Source: an uncultured Collinsella sp.
GTDB lineage: Bacteria; Actinomycetota; Coriobacteriia; Coriobacteriales; Coriobacteriaceae
Reading direction: 5' to 3'
Length of the DNA: 64,000 bases
Assembly: GCA_900756765.1 (NCBI GenBank)
Contig: CAAELE010000017.1
Span: forward strand, 3,066 to 67,065
The position numbers were made by a program, and so were the translations under genes. Positions 1 through 8,784 of this stretch are shown one piece after another. How positions within the stretch are numbered: the first letter of the stretch is position 1; every line of letters starts with the position of its first letter. The notes under the pieces are model-generated. The model was not told the origin of the DNA. It saw only the letters and a list, made by a program, of their open reading frames with translations, and did not search any database.

Positions 1-9
1 GATCTGCAT
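1..9 (-). CDS. First codons of a gene running off the left edge
   Basis: An ATG on the minus strand at position 9 follows a purine-rich AAAGGAAA ribosome-site sequence about 7 bases upstream. It begins 24 bases after the stop of the ornithine cyclodeaminase-like gene. Only Met-Gln-Ile is inside the window, so the product cannot be named. The spacing suggests it is the next gene of the same operon. Confidence 0.4.
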
Positions 10-33
10 TGTCGTTTCCTTTCCTTGACTTTC

Positions 34-1065
34 TTACAGTTCCACCACGGTGCCCAGCCCCGCCTCGACGGCGCGGTCGTAGGCGATTTTCGATGCCGAA
101 AGGTCCTGAACGGCGATGCCCGACGTATCGAACACCGTCACCTGCTCGTCATCCGAACGCCCCGTAGCCGTGCCGGCGATGACTTCGCCGAGCTCCGCTT
201 TGATGTCCTCTGGCGTGATGGCACCCTCGGCAACCGGAATCTCCAGCTCACCGGACGCGACCGATTGCTCGCGGTCGTCGACGTAAACAGCGGAACGGGC
301 GACAAGCGCCGAGGCGAGCTCCTGCTTGCCGGGCATGTCGGCACCGACGCAGGAGATATGCGTACCGGGGTGCACCCATGCATCGGGGATGATGGGCTTG
401 GTCGCCGGCGTGATCGTCACGATGATGTCGGCCTCTGCCGCGGCACCTTGGCCGTCGGCCGTCGCCTCGATGGAATAGGTGGATGCCTCGCGAGCATGCT
501 CGCAGGCGCCCAAGATATGGGCGACCTCGTCTCGCATGCGTTCGACGCGGGCCTCGGGCGCGGCATCGGAAACCGGCTCCCACACCTTGACCTCGCTCAC
601 CTTGGGACAGGCGGCGAGCACGCCCGCCACCATATAGGTGCTCATATGGCCGGCGCCCGCAACAAGCAGTTTGGACGCATCCGCCCGAGCCAGCCACTTG
701 GCACCGAGCGCAGCGGCGGCACCGGTGCGAAGCCCAGTGACGGCGGAGGCATTGAGCAGCGCCAGCGGCTCGCCTGTCGCGTTGTCGCACAGCAGCGTGG
801 TGCCAAAGATCTCGGGCAACCCCTTTTTGGGATTCTGAGAGAACCAGGCAGTGAGCTTGAGACCGAAGAGGCCGCTTCCCGCCAACTCGCCCGAGCGGAT
901 ATCCATATCGGCCACGCCGGGTTCGAACTGCTCATATACCATCGGCCACGCAACGCCCTTGCCCGTTGCCTTTTGGCGATATGCCTCCTCCACAGCAGCG
1001 ATTGCATCCTCGATCGTCAGCACCTTGGAAACTTCCTCGGCCGATAGCACCACCATCTGCCCCAT
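34..1065 (-). CDS. Ornithine cyclodeaminase / mu-crystallin family protein
   Basis: The 343-residue protein has the length and layout of the ornithine cyclodeaminase/mu-crystallin family, NAD(P)-dependent enzymes acting on amino or imino acids. Visible marks are TGLRTGA at about residues 110-116 and the Rossmann loop GAGHMS at about 137-142. The exact substrate (ornithine, alanine, ketimine or other) cannot be read from sequence. The start chosen is the second of two adjacent ATGs (1065), five bases after AGGAG; the first (1068) would leave only two bases. A TTG at 1083 also keeps the frame open but has no better ribosome site. It diverges from a PucR-type regulator, which is therefore a plausible controller, and seems to be followed by another gene at the window edge. 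Confidence 0.8.
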   Translation of the reverse strand: MGQMVVLSAEEVSKVLTIEDAIAAVEEAYRQKATGKGVAWPMVYEQFEPGVADMDIRSGELAGSGLFGLKLTAWFSQNPKKGLPEIFGTTLLCDNATGEPLALLNASAVTGLRTGAAAALGAKWLARADASKLLVAGAGHMSTYMVAGVLAACPKVSEVKVWEPVSDAAPEARVERMRDEVAHILGACEHAREASTYSIEATADGQGAAAEADIIVTITPATKPIIPDAWVHPGTHISCVGADMPGKQELASALVARSAVYVDDREQSVASGELEIPVAEGAITPEDIKAELGEVIAGTATGRSDDEQVTVFDTSGIAVQDLSASKIAYDRAVEAGLGTVVEL

Positions 1066-1282
1066 CATCGCTCCTCTCAGCAAAAGTTTTACGTTGCTTC
1101 ACTGTACGGTTTAGCAATGATGCCGCCAAGGATCATTTCTTGTTGGAATCTACAATGATTCTCAATCTGATTTTTCGTTCTATCAGCAGGTATTTGAACT
1201 ATTTCTCGCATCAACGGCATACGGATGTGCGATTATCCTATTTATACCTGTACTTATTGTAGTAATTTACAAGGTGATGTTG

Positions 1283-2464
1283 ATGCTATACACCATCTCG
1301 GACTTCTCACGGGAATATGAGGGGTCGGTTCGTCTAATCGCCGGCAGCGATGGCGTCTCGCGTGCCGTCTCTGGCGTCGGGATCCTCGATTATGAACTTA
1401 TGCCCGGCCTCAAGAACAAGTACCAGCGTGTCAACTTCAGCTCAGACGAGATCGTCCTCAGCACTTTCCTCTATGCGAAGGACGACCCGTACCTCATCAC
1501 TGAAGCCGTGAAATACCTCGTCGCCAAGGGAACGAGCGGTCTTATCATCAAAAACGTCCTGCACATTCCGATTCCCGACCAAGCCATCCGCTACGCCAAC
1601 GCGCGGCACTACCCGGTCTTTCTCACGACCGACGACTCACTGTTCTTTGACGGCGTCATCTATGAGGTCAAACGGCATATCGAGCAGCTCGCGTCCATCG
1701 ACTTCGCACAGCGCGAGATCGATGCCCTGAGGACAGACGTATCGCCCGAGTCCATCTGCCGACGCATCCGTGGCCTCAACCCGTCATTTCTGGACGAAGC
1801 GGTCGCCCTGTTCGCATCATTTGCAGAGCCCCTCGACCCGCGCACGTTTTTGCAAATCGAACGTCTCTGTGCAAAATCGACCCTCGCCGGATGCCACAAC
1901 ATGCTGGCACCCTATGACGGAGGTCTGTTATTCGTAGCGACAAGCGACTCGGAGCAGACGCTCGATGTGGGGCGAATCGTGCAGGCGCTCACGGAGCTCA
2001 TCGAGGCTAGCGGCATCGATGGCGGAGCGGAGGGGCTCGGCATCAGCGATATTCTGTTTGGAGACGAAGCGGTGGCGCAGGCGATCTCGCAGGCGATTTA
2101 TGCACAGCGCCTATCTTGTCAACGAGCCGAGGGCCCCGTCCGCTATACGCAGCTCGGCATCCTGAGAACCGTGATGCCTTTTGCGGAAGCCCCGGAGATG
2201 CGATCGTTCTCGGAGGCGATTCTCTCGCCGATACGCGAGCACGACAGTGAGCATGGCAGCGAACTGGAATCCACGCTCGCCGCATTCATCGAGAACGACC
2301 GACGTATCGAGCGAACCGCCAAGCAGACTAGCCAGCACCCAAACACAATTCGATATCGCCTCGATAAGGTGACAGCTCTCACCGGACTGAGCTACAAATG
2401 CGCCCCGGAGATGGAGCAGCTGTCGCTCGCCTACGCAATCGAACGCGCTCGCTCGCTTCAGTAA
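1283..2464 (+). CDS. PucR-family transcriptional regulator
   Basis: This 393-residue protein opens with the typical PucR N-terminal block (YTISDF, then GILDYE and FSSDEIVLSTF). It ends with the PucR-type helix-turn-helix (ENDRRIERTAKQTSQHPNTI, then RYRLDKV). Proteins of this family activate catabolic genes for purines, amino acids or amines in response to metabolites. The ATG at 1283 is chosen because AAGG ends eight bases upstream; GTG 1274 and ATG 1277 are in frame but lie within or too near that site. The gene is divergent from the ornithine cyclodeaminase-like gene across about 215 AT-rich bases, so local control of that gene is the simplest inference. It converges with the unknown gene at 2483. 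Confidence 0.8.
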   Translation: MLYTISDFSREYEGSVRLIAGSDGVSRAVSGVGILDYELMPGLKNKYQRVNFSSDEIVLSTFLYAKDDPYLITEAVKYLVAKGTSGLIIKNVLHIPIPDQAIRYANARHYPVFLTTDDSLFFDGVIYEVKRHIEQLASIDFAQREIDALRTDVSPESICRRIRGLNPSFLDEAVALFASFAEPLDPRTFLQIERLCAKSTLAGCHNMLAPYDGGLLFVATSDSEQTLDVGRIVQALTELIEASGIDGGAEGLGISDILFGDEAVAQAISQAIYAQRLSCQRAEGPVRYTQLGILRTVMPFAEAPEMRSFSEAILSPIREHDSEHGSELESTLAAFIENDRRIERTAKQTSQHPNTIRYRLDKVTALTGLSYKCAPEMEQLSLAYAIERARSLQ

Positions 2465-2482
2465 GCCCACCCCGCCTTGAGG

Positions 2483-3217
2483 TTAGGAGCGGCGGGCGCG
2501 GAGCTTTTCGTAGCCTTCGGCGAAGAAGGCGACCGTAGCGGCGTCGGCCTCGGCGGCGTCCGTCTCGGTTGCGGGAATCACGCCGTGCTCATCACTCACC
2601 AGGAACAGCGCGCCCTTGAGCTGCGCGGGAATGTCCACGCGTGTGACCGGGATGCCCTTGGTCTGGGCCAACTGCTCGATGAGCGTCGCCGTGCCGCACA
2701 GGCACTCGTCCGCCGGCGCCACAAAGGCCAGCTCGCCGTCGTTGACGGCAGCAAGCAACTCGGGTGCCACGCCGGTTTCGTCGGCCTCGGAGCGGGCCTC
2801 GGCGGAGCGGGCACGCAGCGCCTTGGCCGAAGTATCGGCCAGCGGCTCGTACTCCCCCACCGTCATGGCGGCATTGCCGTTGATGTCGATCACCAGCATG
2901 AGCACACCGTCGTGCGCGGTGTAATCGCCCTCGGCAAGCGACCACTCAACGTGCTGCTTGGCCCAGCTGAGCATGTTATGGGTAAGCGGCTCGCCCTGCA
3001 CCAGGCGCTCGGATAGCGCGCGAATGTGGCGGTTGAGCATGGGCACCTTTTTGTTGGACATGCGCCAACGGCAGACAAGCGCGGGCTTGTCGAGCGTGAA
3101 CTTCTCGACCGCCTCCTGATTGGCGCAAAAGTCCTCGTACGCACGCTGGTCCTCGGCATTGCCAAACAGCTCGGCATCATCAATCTGGGGCATGGTCATA
3201 CCTTTCGTGTTAGTCAT
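2483..3217 (-). CDS. Conserved-looking protein of unknown function
   Basis: I do not recognise this 244-residue protein. It is acidic, without membrane segments or signal peptide, and ends in a basic tail (LRARRS). A central stretch (VLMLVIDINGNAAMTVGEYE) reads as a beta-rich soluble domain. Two starts are possible: ATG 3217 after AGAGGA (four-base spacer), or ATG 3193 seven bases after AAAGG. It lies immediately downstream of purH on the same strand, but a terminator hairpin at 3234-3270 separates them. It converges with the PucR gene with an 18-base gap. Codon use matches the core genes around it, so it is probably a resident gene. Confidence 0.65.
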   Translation of the reverse strand: MTNTKGMTMPQIDDAELFGNAEDQRAYEDFCANQEAVEKFTLDKPALVCRWRMSNKKVPMLNRHIRALSERLVQGEPLTHNMLSWAKQHVEWSLAEGDYTAHDGVLMLVIDINGNAAMTVGEYEPLADTSAKALRARSAEARSEADETGVAPELLAAVNDGELAFVAPADECLCGTATLIEQLAQTKGIPVTRVDIPAQLKGALFLVSDEHGVIPATETDAAEADAATVAFFAEGYEKLRARRS

Positions 3218-3233
3218 TCCGTCCTCTTATACC

Positions 3234-3270
3234 AAAAAGACGGCCCTCCAAACGGAGCGACCGTCTTTTG
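3234..3270 (-). terminator. Terminator after purH
   Basis: On the minus strand AAAAGACGG pairs with CCGTCTTTT around an inner GCTCC/GGAG stem, and a T run follows. It starts about 30 bases after the purH stop. Confidence 0.75.
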
Positions 3271-3298
3271 CGGAGATTATTTTGTCCCGGGACGAAAC

Positions 3299-4906
3299 TT
3301 AATGGCGGAAATGCCTGGCACCCGTGAAGACCATTGCGATGCCATGCTCGTTGCAGGCCTGGATGCTCTCGTCGTCGCGCTTGGAGCCGCCGGGCTGGAT
3401 GATGCAGGTCACGCCGTGTGCAGCAAGCACGTCGACGTTGTCGCGGAACGGGAAGAACGCGTCGCTTGCACAGGCAAAGCTGCCCTTCTCCACGCCCTCG
3501 CGCTCGCAGAAGTCCTCGGCGCGCTCGCAGGCAAGCAGTGCGGAGTCAACGCGATTGGGCTGACCCGGGCCCATGCCAATGCCGGCCTTGCCCTTGGAGA
3601 CCAGAATGGCGTTGGACTTAACGCCCTTGCAGACCTTCCAGGCAAACTCGAGCTCGGCCATCTCGGCGTCGGTGGGCTTGCGGTCGGTGGGGAACGTAAA
3701 GGTCGCGGGATCCTCGGTCACGTGGTCGACCTCCTGCACCAGCATGCCGCCGTCGATGGAGCGCAGCTCCACCTGGGCGCCGTGGTCCACGCCGCCGGTG
3801 GCCAGCACGCGCAGGTTGGGGCGCTTGGCCATGCGCTCGAGCGCCTCGGCAGTGTAGCTCGGGGCGATGATGACCTCGACGAACTGCTTGTTCTGATCGG
3901 CAAAGTGCTCGACCAGCTCATAGGGAACCTCGCGGTTGCAGGCAATGATGCCGCCGAAGGCGCTCTTGGGATCGCAGGCGAAGGCGCGGTCATAGGCAGC
4001 CGTGATGTCCTCGGCAACGGCAGAACCGCAGGGGTTCTGGTGCTTGAGGATCACGCAGGCCGGCTCGTCGAACTCGCGGACCAGGTTCCAAGCGGCGTCG
4101 GCGTCCAGATAGTTGTTGTAGCTGAGCGGCTTGCCCTGAATCTGCTCGGAGCCAACGAGCGGGAACTGCGAGCTCGCGGTGTTCTCGCAGCCCTCGGCAA
4201 AGCGGTAGACCGTAGCCTTCTGCTGCGGGTTCTCGCCATAGCGCAGGTCGTCGACCTTCTCCAGCGAGATCTCGAGCTTGGCAGAGGTGTCCGCCACGTC
4301 GCTTGCCTGGGCGGCAAGCCAACGGGAGATAGCCGTGTCGTAGGCGGCGGTGGTCTGGTAGACCTTCACCTGCAGGCGACGACGGGTGGAAAGCGTGGTG
4401 CAACCGCCGGTCTCGCGCATCTCGGCCAGGACGGCGTCGTAGTCGACCGGATCGGAGATGACGGTAACACTCGCGGCGTTCTTGGCGGCAGAGCGCAGCA
4501 TGGAGGGGCCACCGATGTCGATGTGCTCGATGGCGTCCGCAAAGGTGACCTCGGGGTTAGCGACGGTCTTCTCGAACTCGTACAGGTTGACGACGACTAG
4601 GTCGATCAGCTTAATGCCGTGCTGAGCGGCCTCCTGCATGTGCTGCTCGGAATCGCGGCGGGCCAGCAGCGCGCCGTGGACCTTGGGGTGCAGGGTCTTA
4701 ACGCGGCCGTCCATCATCTCGGGGTAGCCCGTGAACTCCTCGATGGGGGTTACGGGAACGCCCGCGTCCTCGATGGCACGAGCCGTGCCGCCCGTAGAGA
4801 TGATCTCGACGCCAAAGTCATCGACCAGCGTCCGTGCGAAATCGACGACGCCCGTCTTATCGGTAACCGAGATCAACGCGCGTGCGATCTTCACATCAGA
4901 TCCCAT
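3299..4906 (-). CDS. purH: Bifunctional AICAR formyltransferase / IMP cyclohydrolase
   Basis: PurH carries out the last two steps of purine synthesis: formylation of AICAR with 10-formyl-THF, then ring closure to IMP. At 535 residues it has normal length. The N-terminal IMP cyclohydrolase (MGS-like) domain shows ALISVTDKTG, EIISTGGTA and the GRVKTLHPKVHG signature. The C-terminal formyltransferase half shows LRYGENPQQ, the KHQNPCG catalytic Lys-His region, and the terminal PGGSKRDDE and FTGARHFRH. The ATG at 4906 has AGGAGG upstream. A strong hairpin terminator follows the gene, which stands alone rather than in a pur operon. Confidence 0.97.
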   Translation of the reverse strand: MGSDVKIARALISVTDKTGVVDFARTLVDDFGVEIISTGGTARAIEDAGVPVTPIEEFTGYPEMMDGRVKTLHPKVHGALLARRDSEQHMQEAAQHGIKLIDLVVVNLYEFEKTVANPEVTFADAIEHIDIGGPSMLRSAAKNAASVTVISDPVDYDAVLAEMRETGGCTTLSTRRRLQVKVYQTTAAYDTAISRWLAAQASDVADTSAKLEISLEKVDDLRYGENPQQKATVYRFAEGCENTASSQFPLVGSEQIQGKPLSYNNYLDADAAWNLVREFDEPACVILKHQNPCGSAVAEDITAAYDRAFACDPKSAFGGIIACNREVPYELVEHFADQNKQFVEVIIAPSYTAEALERMAKRPNLRVLATGGVDHGAQVELRSIDGGMLVQEVDHVTEDPATFTFPTDRKPTDAEMAELEFAWKVCKGVKSNAILVSKGKAGIGMGPGQPNRVDSALLACERAEDFCEREGVEKGSFACASDAFFPFRDNVDVLAAHGVTCIIQPGGSKRDDESIQACNEHGIAMVFTGARHFRH

Positions 4907-5183
4907 GCAGTCCTCCTGTCTGGTACGCCGCCGTGCTCTGTGAGTCGGTGATACGTCGATCTGCAGCGCTCGCGCAGCGGCAATGAAAATACTGATTTAA
5001 TGTAGCGCATCGAGCGCATCGATGCACCCCGCAACGGGCGCATGTGCAGAAAAAGTTTGCGAGCGGAGGGGATGGGCACGGCACCGAGCACGGTGAGTTC
5101 ATGGAACACAGGGGCACCATAATTTGATGCCAATGGCGTGGTAGAACTGTGCTCGATATGCATCCGCAAAAGAAAGAGGCACC

Positions 5184-5825
5184 ATGGTCTCGCGGGTTCT
5201 CTACCGACCGTTTGATACCGAAGACTTCGACGCCATCGCGCTGATTCTGCAGCAGCTTTGGCATAACAATTCGGATAACGATGAGTACAACCGCCTTGAG
5301 GCCGCGTGCGACCTCGCCTACTGCCTTTCGTCGTCGACGTTTTCGCAGGTAGCGGTGATTGACGGCGAGGCGCGCGGCATTGCACTTGCACGCGCGGGAC
5401 AGAGCTCCGGCGCCACCGTCAAGGAGCATTGGATGGATACCGAACGCGCGCTGCTTTCGCAGATGCGCGAGCTGGAGCCCGATGCCTGCGCCGAGTATCT
5501 CTCGTTTGTGCGCACAACCATCCGAACCAACAACCGCCTGCTCGAAAGCAGCCCGTTGCCACACGACAACGAGGTCACGCTGCTTGCCGTTGATCGCGAT
5601 GTCCACGGCCTGGGCGTTGGCTCGGTGTTGCTCGACGCCGCGGTCTCGTACCTTTCCTCGCGCGGGGCGACCAGCGCACACCTGTACACCGATTCCAACT
5701 GCTCGTGGAAGTTCTACGAGTTGCACGGCTTTAAGCGCGTGGCCACGCACCGCGCCAACCGCGAGGAACGCCGCCACGCCATGCCGCGTGAAAGCTTCCT
5801 CTACGAACTCGACCTAACAGCCTAA
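5184..5825 (+). CDS. GNAT-family N-acetyltransferase
   Basis: The 213-residue protein has the GNAT arrangement: an N-terminal VLYRPFDTEDFDAI block, the acetyl-CoA loop region LAVDRDVHGLGVGSVLLDAA (about 133-152, a Q/RxxGxG/A-like loop), and the C-terminal SAHLYTDSNCSWKFYELHGF strand-helix unit followed by a basic tail. It probably transfers an acyl group to a small molecule or protein amine; the target is unknown. AGAGG lies just upstream of the ATG. It diverges from purH across 277 bases in which I see no other gene. Confidence 0.8.
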   Translation: MVSRVLYRPFDTEDFDAIALILQQLWHNNSDNDEYNRLEAACDLAYCLSSSTFSQVAVIDGEARGIALARAGQSSGATVKEHWMDTERALLSQMRELEPDACAEYLSFVRTTIRTNNRLLESSPLPHDNEVTLLAVDRDVHGLGVGSVLLDAAVSYLSSRGATSAHLYTDSNCSWKFYELHGFKRVATHRANREERRHAMPRESFLYELDLTA

Positions 5826-5890
5826 ACCTGGCAGTTAGGGACGTTCCTCTTGTGCCGGCACCCCGGGACACTCCTTGGCAGCAGCCACAC

Positions 5891-5946
5891 CTAGTCATTT
5901 AAGAACGTCCCCAACGACTGGTCATTTAAGTCTGTCCCCAATGAGT
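5891..5946. repeat. CTAGTCATT family repeat, two tandem units
   Basis: CTAGTCATTTAAGAACGTCC followed by CCAACGACTG, then a second diverged unit GTCATTTAAGTCTGTCCCCA. The same words, in the opposite orientation, occur at 8378-8432 and 54456-54486. Confidence 0.75.
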
Positions 5947-5970
5947 AGCCTAGGGGGTCTGCAAATAGCT

Positions 5971-6200
5971 GTGGGCAAAAAACATCAAATATGAGTACTG
6001 TTACCTTTTTAGTAGCAGCTCAATTCGGCTTTTTCGGGTCTCTTAGGCCTCTCGACGCGTTGGATGAACTAACGTATTTCCCCAACTGTATAATAAAATG
6101 GATCCCTAACGAGAAACAATCTCGTTAGAGGCCCATTTTTTAGTACAAACAAATGTGACAATCTAGGCAACAGTACTCATATTTGGCATTTTTTGCCCAC
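5971..6200. repeat. MITE-like element with about 35-bp inverted ends
   Basis: GTGGGCAAAA at 5971 and the following bases to about 6006, including CAAATATGAGTACTGTT, are matched in reverse complement by 6200-6165 with about four mismatches. The ends enclose about 160 bases with no coding region. Inside are a TATAAT (6089-6094) and a hairpin CTAACGAG/CTCGTTAG (6106-6128) followed by T6. No target-site duplication is visible. Confidence 0.6.
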
Positions 6201-6252
6201 CGCCCCTTCCGACGGGGCAAAAGGCAGAAAGGTCGGCGCATTTTGGCGCATA

Positions 6253-6300
6253 AAAAAGGGATGGGCCTTCCCCGACCGCTGTCGAAAAAAGCCCATCCCA
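6253..6300 (-). terminator. Terminator after the DUF2207-type gene
   Basis: On the minus strand GGGATGGGC pairs with GCCCATCCC, followed by TTTTTT, 14 bases after the stop codon. Confidence 0.8.
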
Positions 6301-6313
6301 TAATTTAGGACCG

Positions 6314-8257
6314 CTAGAACGTTCCGCCGCCGCCTCCGCCGACGCCGCCGCCTCCGCCGCCCGAGAAGCCGCCGCCTCCGCCGCCGCCCGAGCTGTCGGA
6401 GCTCGACGCGAGCTCACGGATGCTCTCGTGATACACGCCGTCGAACGAATCCATCGGCGACTCGTTGCCGTAATGATGGTAGTACCACCAGTAGCAGGGG
6501 TAATTGTCGTAGAAACCGTCGGCCTCGCGCACCTCAGGAGGAACAGCCTCGGCAAGCTGACGCAGGACTTCCTTTGAAACGCCCAGTGCCGCACCCATCA
6601 CCAGAAGTTTATTCCACAGTACCAGATCGCCGGGGACGGCTTCCTTTAGGCGCGTGAAGTCCTCGAGCCAATGCTTAAGTGCCTTGCAGCGAGCCGCCAC
6701 CTCGGCGCCCTCCGGCGTAAAGCGGCGGAACGTAAGGCCCACGCCGATACCCACCAGCACAATCGGCACCGAGATAACCGCGGCGGTAATGTTCGCCTGT
6801 GCGCCATCGGTAAAGAAGATGGATCCCACGGGAACAAAGGCAATCAGGATACCAAGAACCAGGCAAAACACCATTGCAACAATGCCGTCCGAGACAACGT
6901 ACTCGCTATCGGCCAGCTTGCCCTTAACGGTGTTCTGATAGTCCTCGAGCTTGTCGCCCACGGGTGTAGCGTGCTGCTTGACGTAGTGCTGCAGCTCGTC
7001 GAACGTGCGCGAGCGATCGCCGTTCTCGTCAGGCTTAGCACCGGCAAAGAAGACCTTGAGCACCATGTGGTCAATGCCCTTGGCCGACTTCCAGCCCGCA
7101 TCGCTCACCGTCACGCGATACGTCTGCTCTTCTTTTTCACGCCCCAACAGACCCTTCTTGGCCTTGGTCACGGTCGCCTGCTCCAGCTTGATCACACGGT
7201 CGTCAGTGAGCTTCATGAGCGTGGCGATATATGCCTGATCGGGCACCTCGTTCCAGCTCATGAGGGCCGAAAGCACGGCGGGATGGTCGGCCGAGGGCAC
7301 ATCGCGGAAATATTCGTCCTGGAAAAGCGGCTTGGGCTTGCGCTTGCGCAGCTTGAGCATAACGATTGTGCCGGTAAATGCCACCGCCGCAACAACACTT
7401 AGCACGGCAAGTGCATTGGCAATCATGCGAGCGTGAGCGCGGCGGGCGTTAGCTTCGTCGGCCCATTCCTTCTCTTCGCTCAGGATCGTTGACATGCGCT
7501 CTTCGCCCGAGGCGGCAAGCTGCGGCACCCAGTCGCTGGGGAAGGCGATGCGTGCCTCGGCGAATTCGCCCTGATGCACGCAGGGAATGGTATAGGTGAC
7601 CATGGGCTCGTCCTCATCGAGCGACACGTCGCCCGCCAGCGGACCGTGGCCCCATGCGCGGAAGTTATCGCCTTTGACGGCCGCCGTCCCGGCAGCGGCA
7701 TTTGCGAAGCGCACTTCCATCTCGACATCGTCGGAATCCGCAGACCAGCCGTCGCCCACGAACTTCCAGTAGAGCTCGGCGGTATCGGCCCAGTTCATAA
7801 CCGCACCGGTCATGGTGTAGCTCACGTAATAGATCGCGCTGTCGCCGCTCTCGTGGGGGCTGAACACCTTAATCCTTACGCCGCCGTCGGACTGCTCAAC
7901 CGTATAGACACCGTCGTCGCCTTTGTTTGCGCTATCGACCTTGTTAAACGCGGTGTCGTCTTCCTCGACGCTCAGCACATTGACGCCCGCCGCGCCTCCC
8001 TGCTGATTGGTGCCCGTATTGATATCCCAATATACGCCGTTGATGTCGTCGTCGAAATCAAACTGGCGTCCCTCGACAACGGTCAGCGATCCATCGGCCT
8101 CAACCGTGGCGCCGATGTAGGTTTGGCTCATGGAGTAGCCGTCGGCGTGTGCGGCGGCAGGCAGCAGCAACAACGCAAGCGCGACGAGTGCGCAGACGGA
8201 AGCGAATCGCGCGAATAGGCGGCGCTGCCGACAGGTCTTGGCAACGGGGGCGTTCAT
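6314..8257 (-). CDS. DUF2207-type membrane protein with Gly-rich C terminus
   Basis: This 647-residue protein starts with a signal peptide (basic RQRRLFAR, then a Leu/Val/Ala core ending AAAHADG). An extracytoplasmic beta-rich domain follows, with openings such as VEADGSLTVVEGRQFDFDDD and VKVFSPHESGDSAIYYVSYT-like segments typical of DUF2207. A membrane span lies near residues 280-305 (LAVLSVVAAVAFTGTIVML), a cytoplasmic region comes next, and then two spans (VAMVFCLVLGILIAFV and AAVISVPIVLVGIGVGL). The last 30 residues are Ser/Gly runs ending GGTF. The function of the family is unknown. The start at 8257 is chosen because AAAGGA lies eight bases upstream and a canonical signal peptide results; a longer frame to 8317 exists. 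It is a single-gene unit with its own terminator. Confidence 0.82.
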   Translation of the reverse strand: MNAPVAKTCRQRRLFARFASVCALVALALLLLPAAAHADGYSMSQTYIGATVEADGSLTVVEGRQFDFDDDINGVYWDINTGTNQQGGAAGVNVLSVEEDDTAFNKVDSANKGDDGVYTVEQSDGGVRIKVFSPHESGDSAIYYVSYTMTGAVMNWADTAELYWKFVGDGWSADSDDVEMEVRFANAAAGTAAVKGDNFRAWGHGPLAGDVSLDEDEPMVTYTIPCVHQGEFAEARIAFPSDWVPQLAASGEERMSTILSEEKEWADEANARRAHARMIANALAVLSVVAAVAFTGTIVMLKLRKRKPKPLFQDEYFRDVPSADHPAVLSALMSWNEVPDQAYIATLMKLTDDRVIKLEQATVTKAKKGLLGREKEEQTYRVTVSDAGWKSAKGIDHMVLKVFFAGAKPDENGDRSRTFDELQHYVKQHATPVGDKLEDYQNTVKGKLADSEYVVSDGIVAMVFCLVLGILIAFVPVGSIFFTDGAQANITAAVISVPIVLVGIGVGLTFRRFTPEGAEVAARCKALKHWLEDFTRLKEAVPGDLVLWNKLLVMGAALGVSKEVLRQLAEAVPPEVREADGFYDNYPCYWWYYHHYGNESPMDSFDGVYHESIRELASSSDSSGGGGGGGFSGGGGGGVGGGGGGTF

Positions 8258-8377
8258 AGGCACATCCTTTGTCTGTGATACCAACAGCGTCATTGTCCCA
8301 CGTTTACGGGCGCACATGACGAATATCTAGGCGACCGGAGCGCCAAATGGGACAAAAGTCACGCCCGCCGCCAGCAG

Positions 8378-8432
8378 CTAGTCATTGGGTAGTCATTGGG
8401 GACGTTCTTAAATGACTAGTCGTTAGGGACAC
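8378..8432. repeat. CTAGTCATT family repeat
   Basis: CTAGTCATTGGGTAGTCATT, then GGGGACGTTCTTAAATGACT and AGTCGTTAGGGAC. It is the same word set as at 5891 (reverse orientation) and 54456. Confidence 0.75.
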
Positions 8433-8610
8433 TCTTTGGCATGGCATGCGCCAACGATAGATACCACTTCACAGCTCCGTCACAGGTGTAGCGGCTTTGT
8501 GTTGCTGCGACGCGCTCTGATTGAGCCCGCGGGCAAGGGGCATAAAACAGTTGAGCGAAAGCGGTTTGCCCCTTTGCCGTTCGCTCGAGGATCATGTCCC
8601 CCTTTTCCGC

Positions 8611-8647
8611 GGAAACCCCGGCAGTTGCGAAGAGCTGCCGGGGTTTC
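8611..8647. other. Perfect 13-bp hairpin
   Basis: GAAACCCCGGCAG pairs exactly with CTGCCGGGGTTTC across a 10-base loop. There is only a weak T stretch on either side and no gene end nearby, so it may end or fold a small untranslated RNA rather than serve a coding gene. Confidence 0.5.
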
Positions 8648-8771
8648 TGTCGTCAAAGGTACCGAGTTGATGGACAGGAATCAAAGCACCGAGTCCGCGG
8701 CCCGCCATACGCAATGCGAGGCCTCGACAACTTGCGAACCACCGTGACGCCTCCCCATCGCGCCCCCGCGC

Positions 8772-8784
8772 TATACTCGTCCGC
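8772..8784 (+). promoter_or_regulatory. -10 element placed for a leaderless gluQ transcript
   Basis: TATACT at 8772-8777 lies seven bases before the gluQ ATG, and no Shine-Dalgarno sequence is present. A transcription start at or next to the A of ATG is expected. No good -35 hexamer is seen. Confidence 0.5.

Larger units (their letters stand above)
5826..6252. other. Gene-free stretch made of repeats
   Basis: No credible coding region. It holds two tandem units of the CTAGTCATT-type repeat (about 5891-5946), then an inverted-repeat-bounded element (5971-6200). A short GC hairpin follows just before the terminator of the next gene. Confidence 0.7.
8258..8784. other. Gene-free stretch between the DUF2207 gene and gluQ
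   Basis: About 530 bases without a convincing gene. It contains a CTAGTCATT repeat copy (8378-8432), an inverted pair GAGCGAA/TTCGCTC (about 8553-8588), a strong 13-bp hairpin (8611-8647) and the gluQ -10 element. I looked for tmRNA, SRP and RNase P signatures and did not see them. Confidence 0.6.

Noticed and set aside
3026..4600. A long plus-strand frame opposite purH
   Set aside because: Antisense shadow of an unmistakable purH.
4896..5777. A minus-strand frame of 293 codons opposite the GNAT gene
   Set aside because: The plus-strand GNAT protein has clear family motifs and a ribosome site; this frame has neither.
8461..8647. tmRNA, SRP RNA or RNase P RNA before gluQ
   Set aside because: Signature sequences of these RNAs are absent.
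8436..8747. A plus-strand frame of 103 codons before gluQ
   Set aside because: No ribosome site, spans two hairpins and has non-coding composition.
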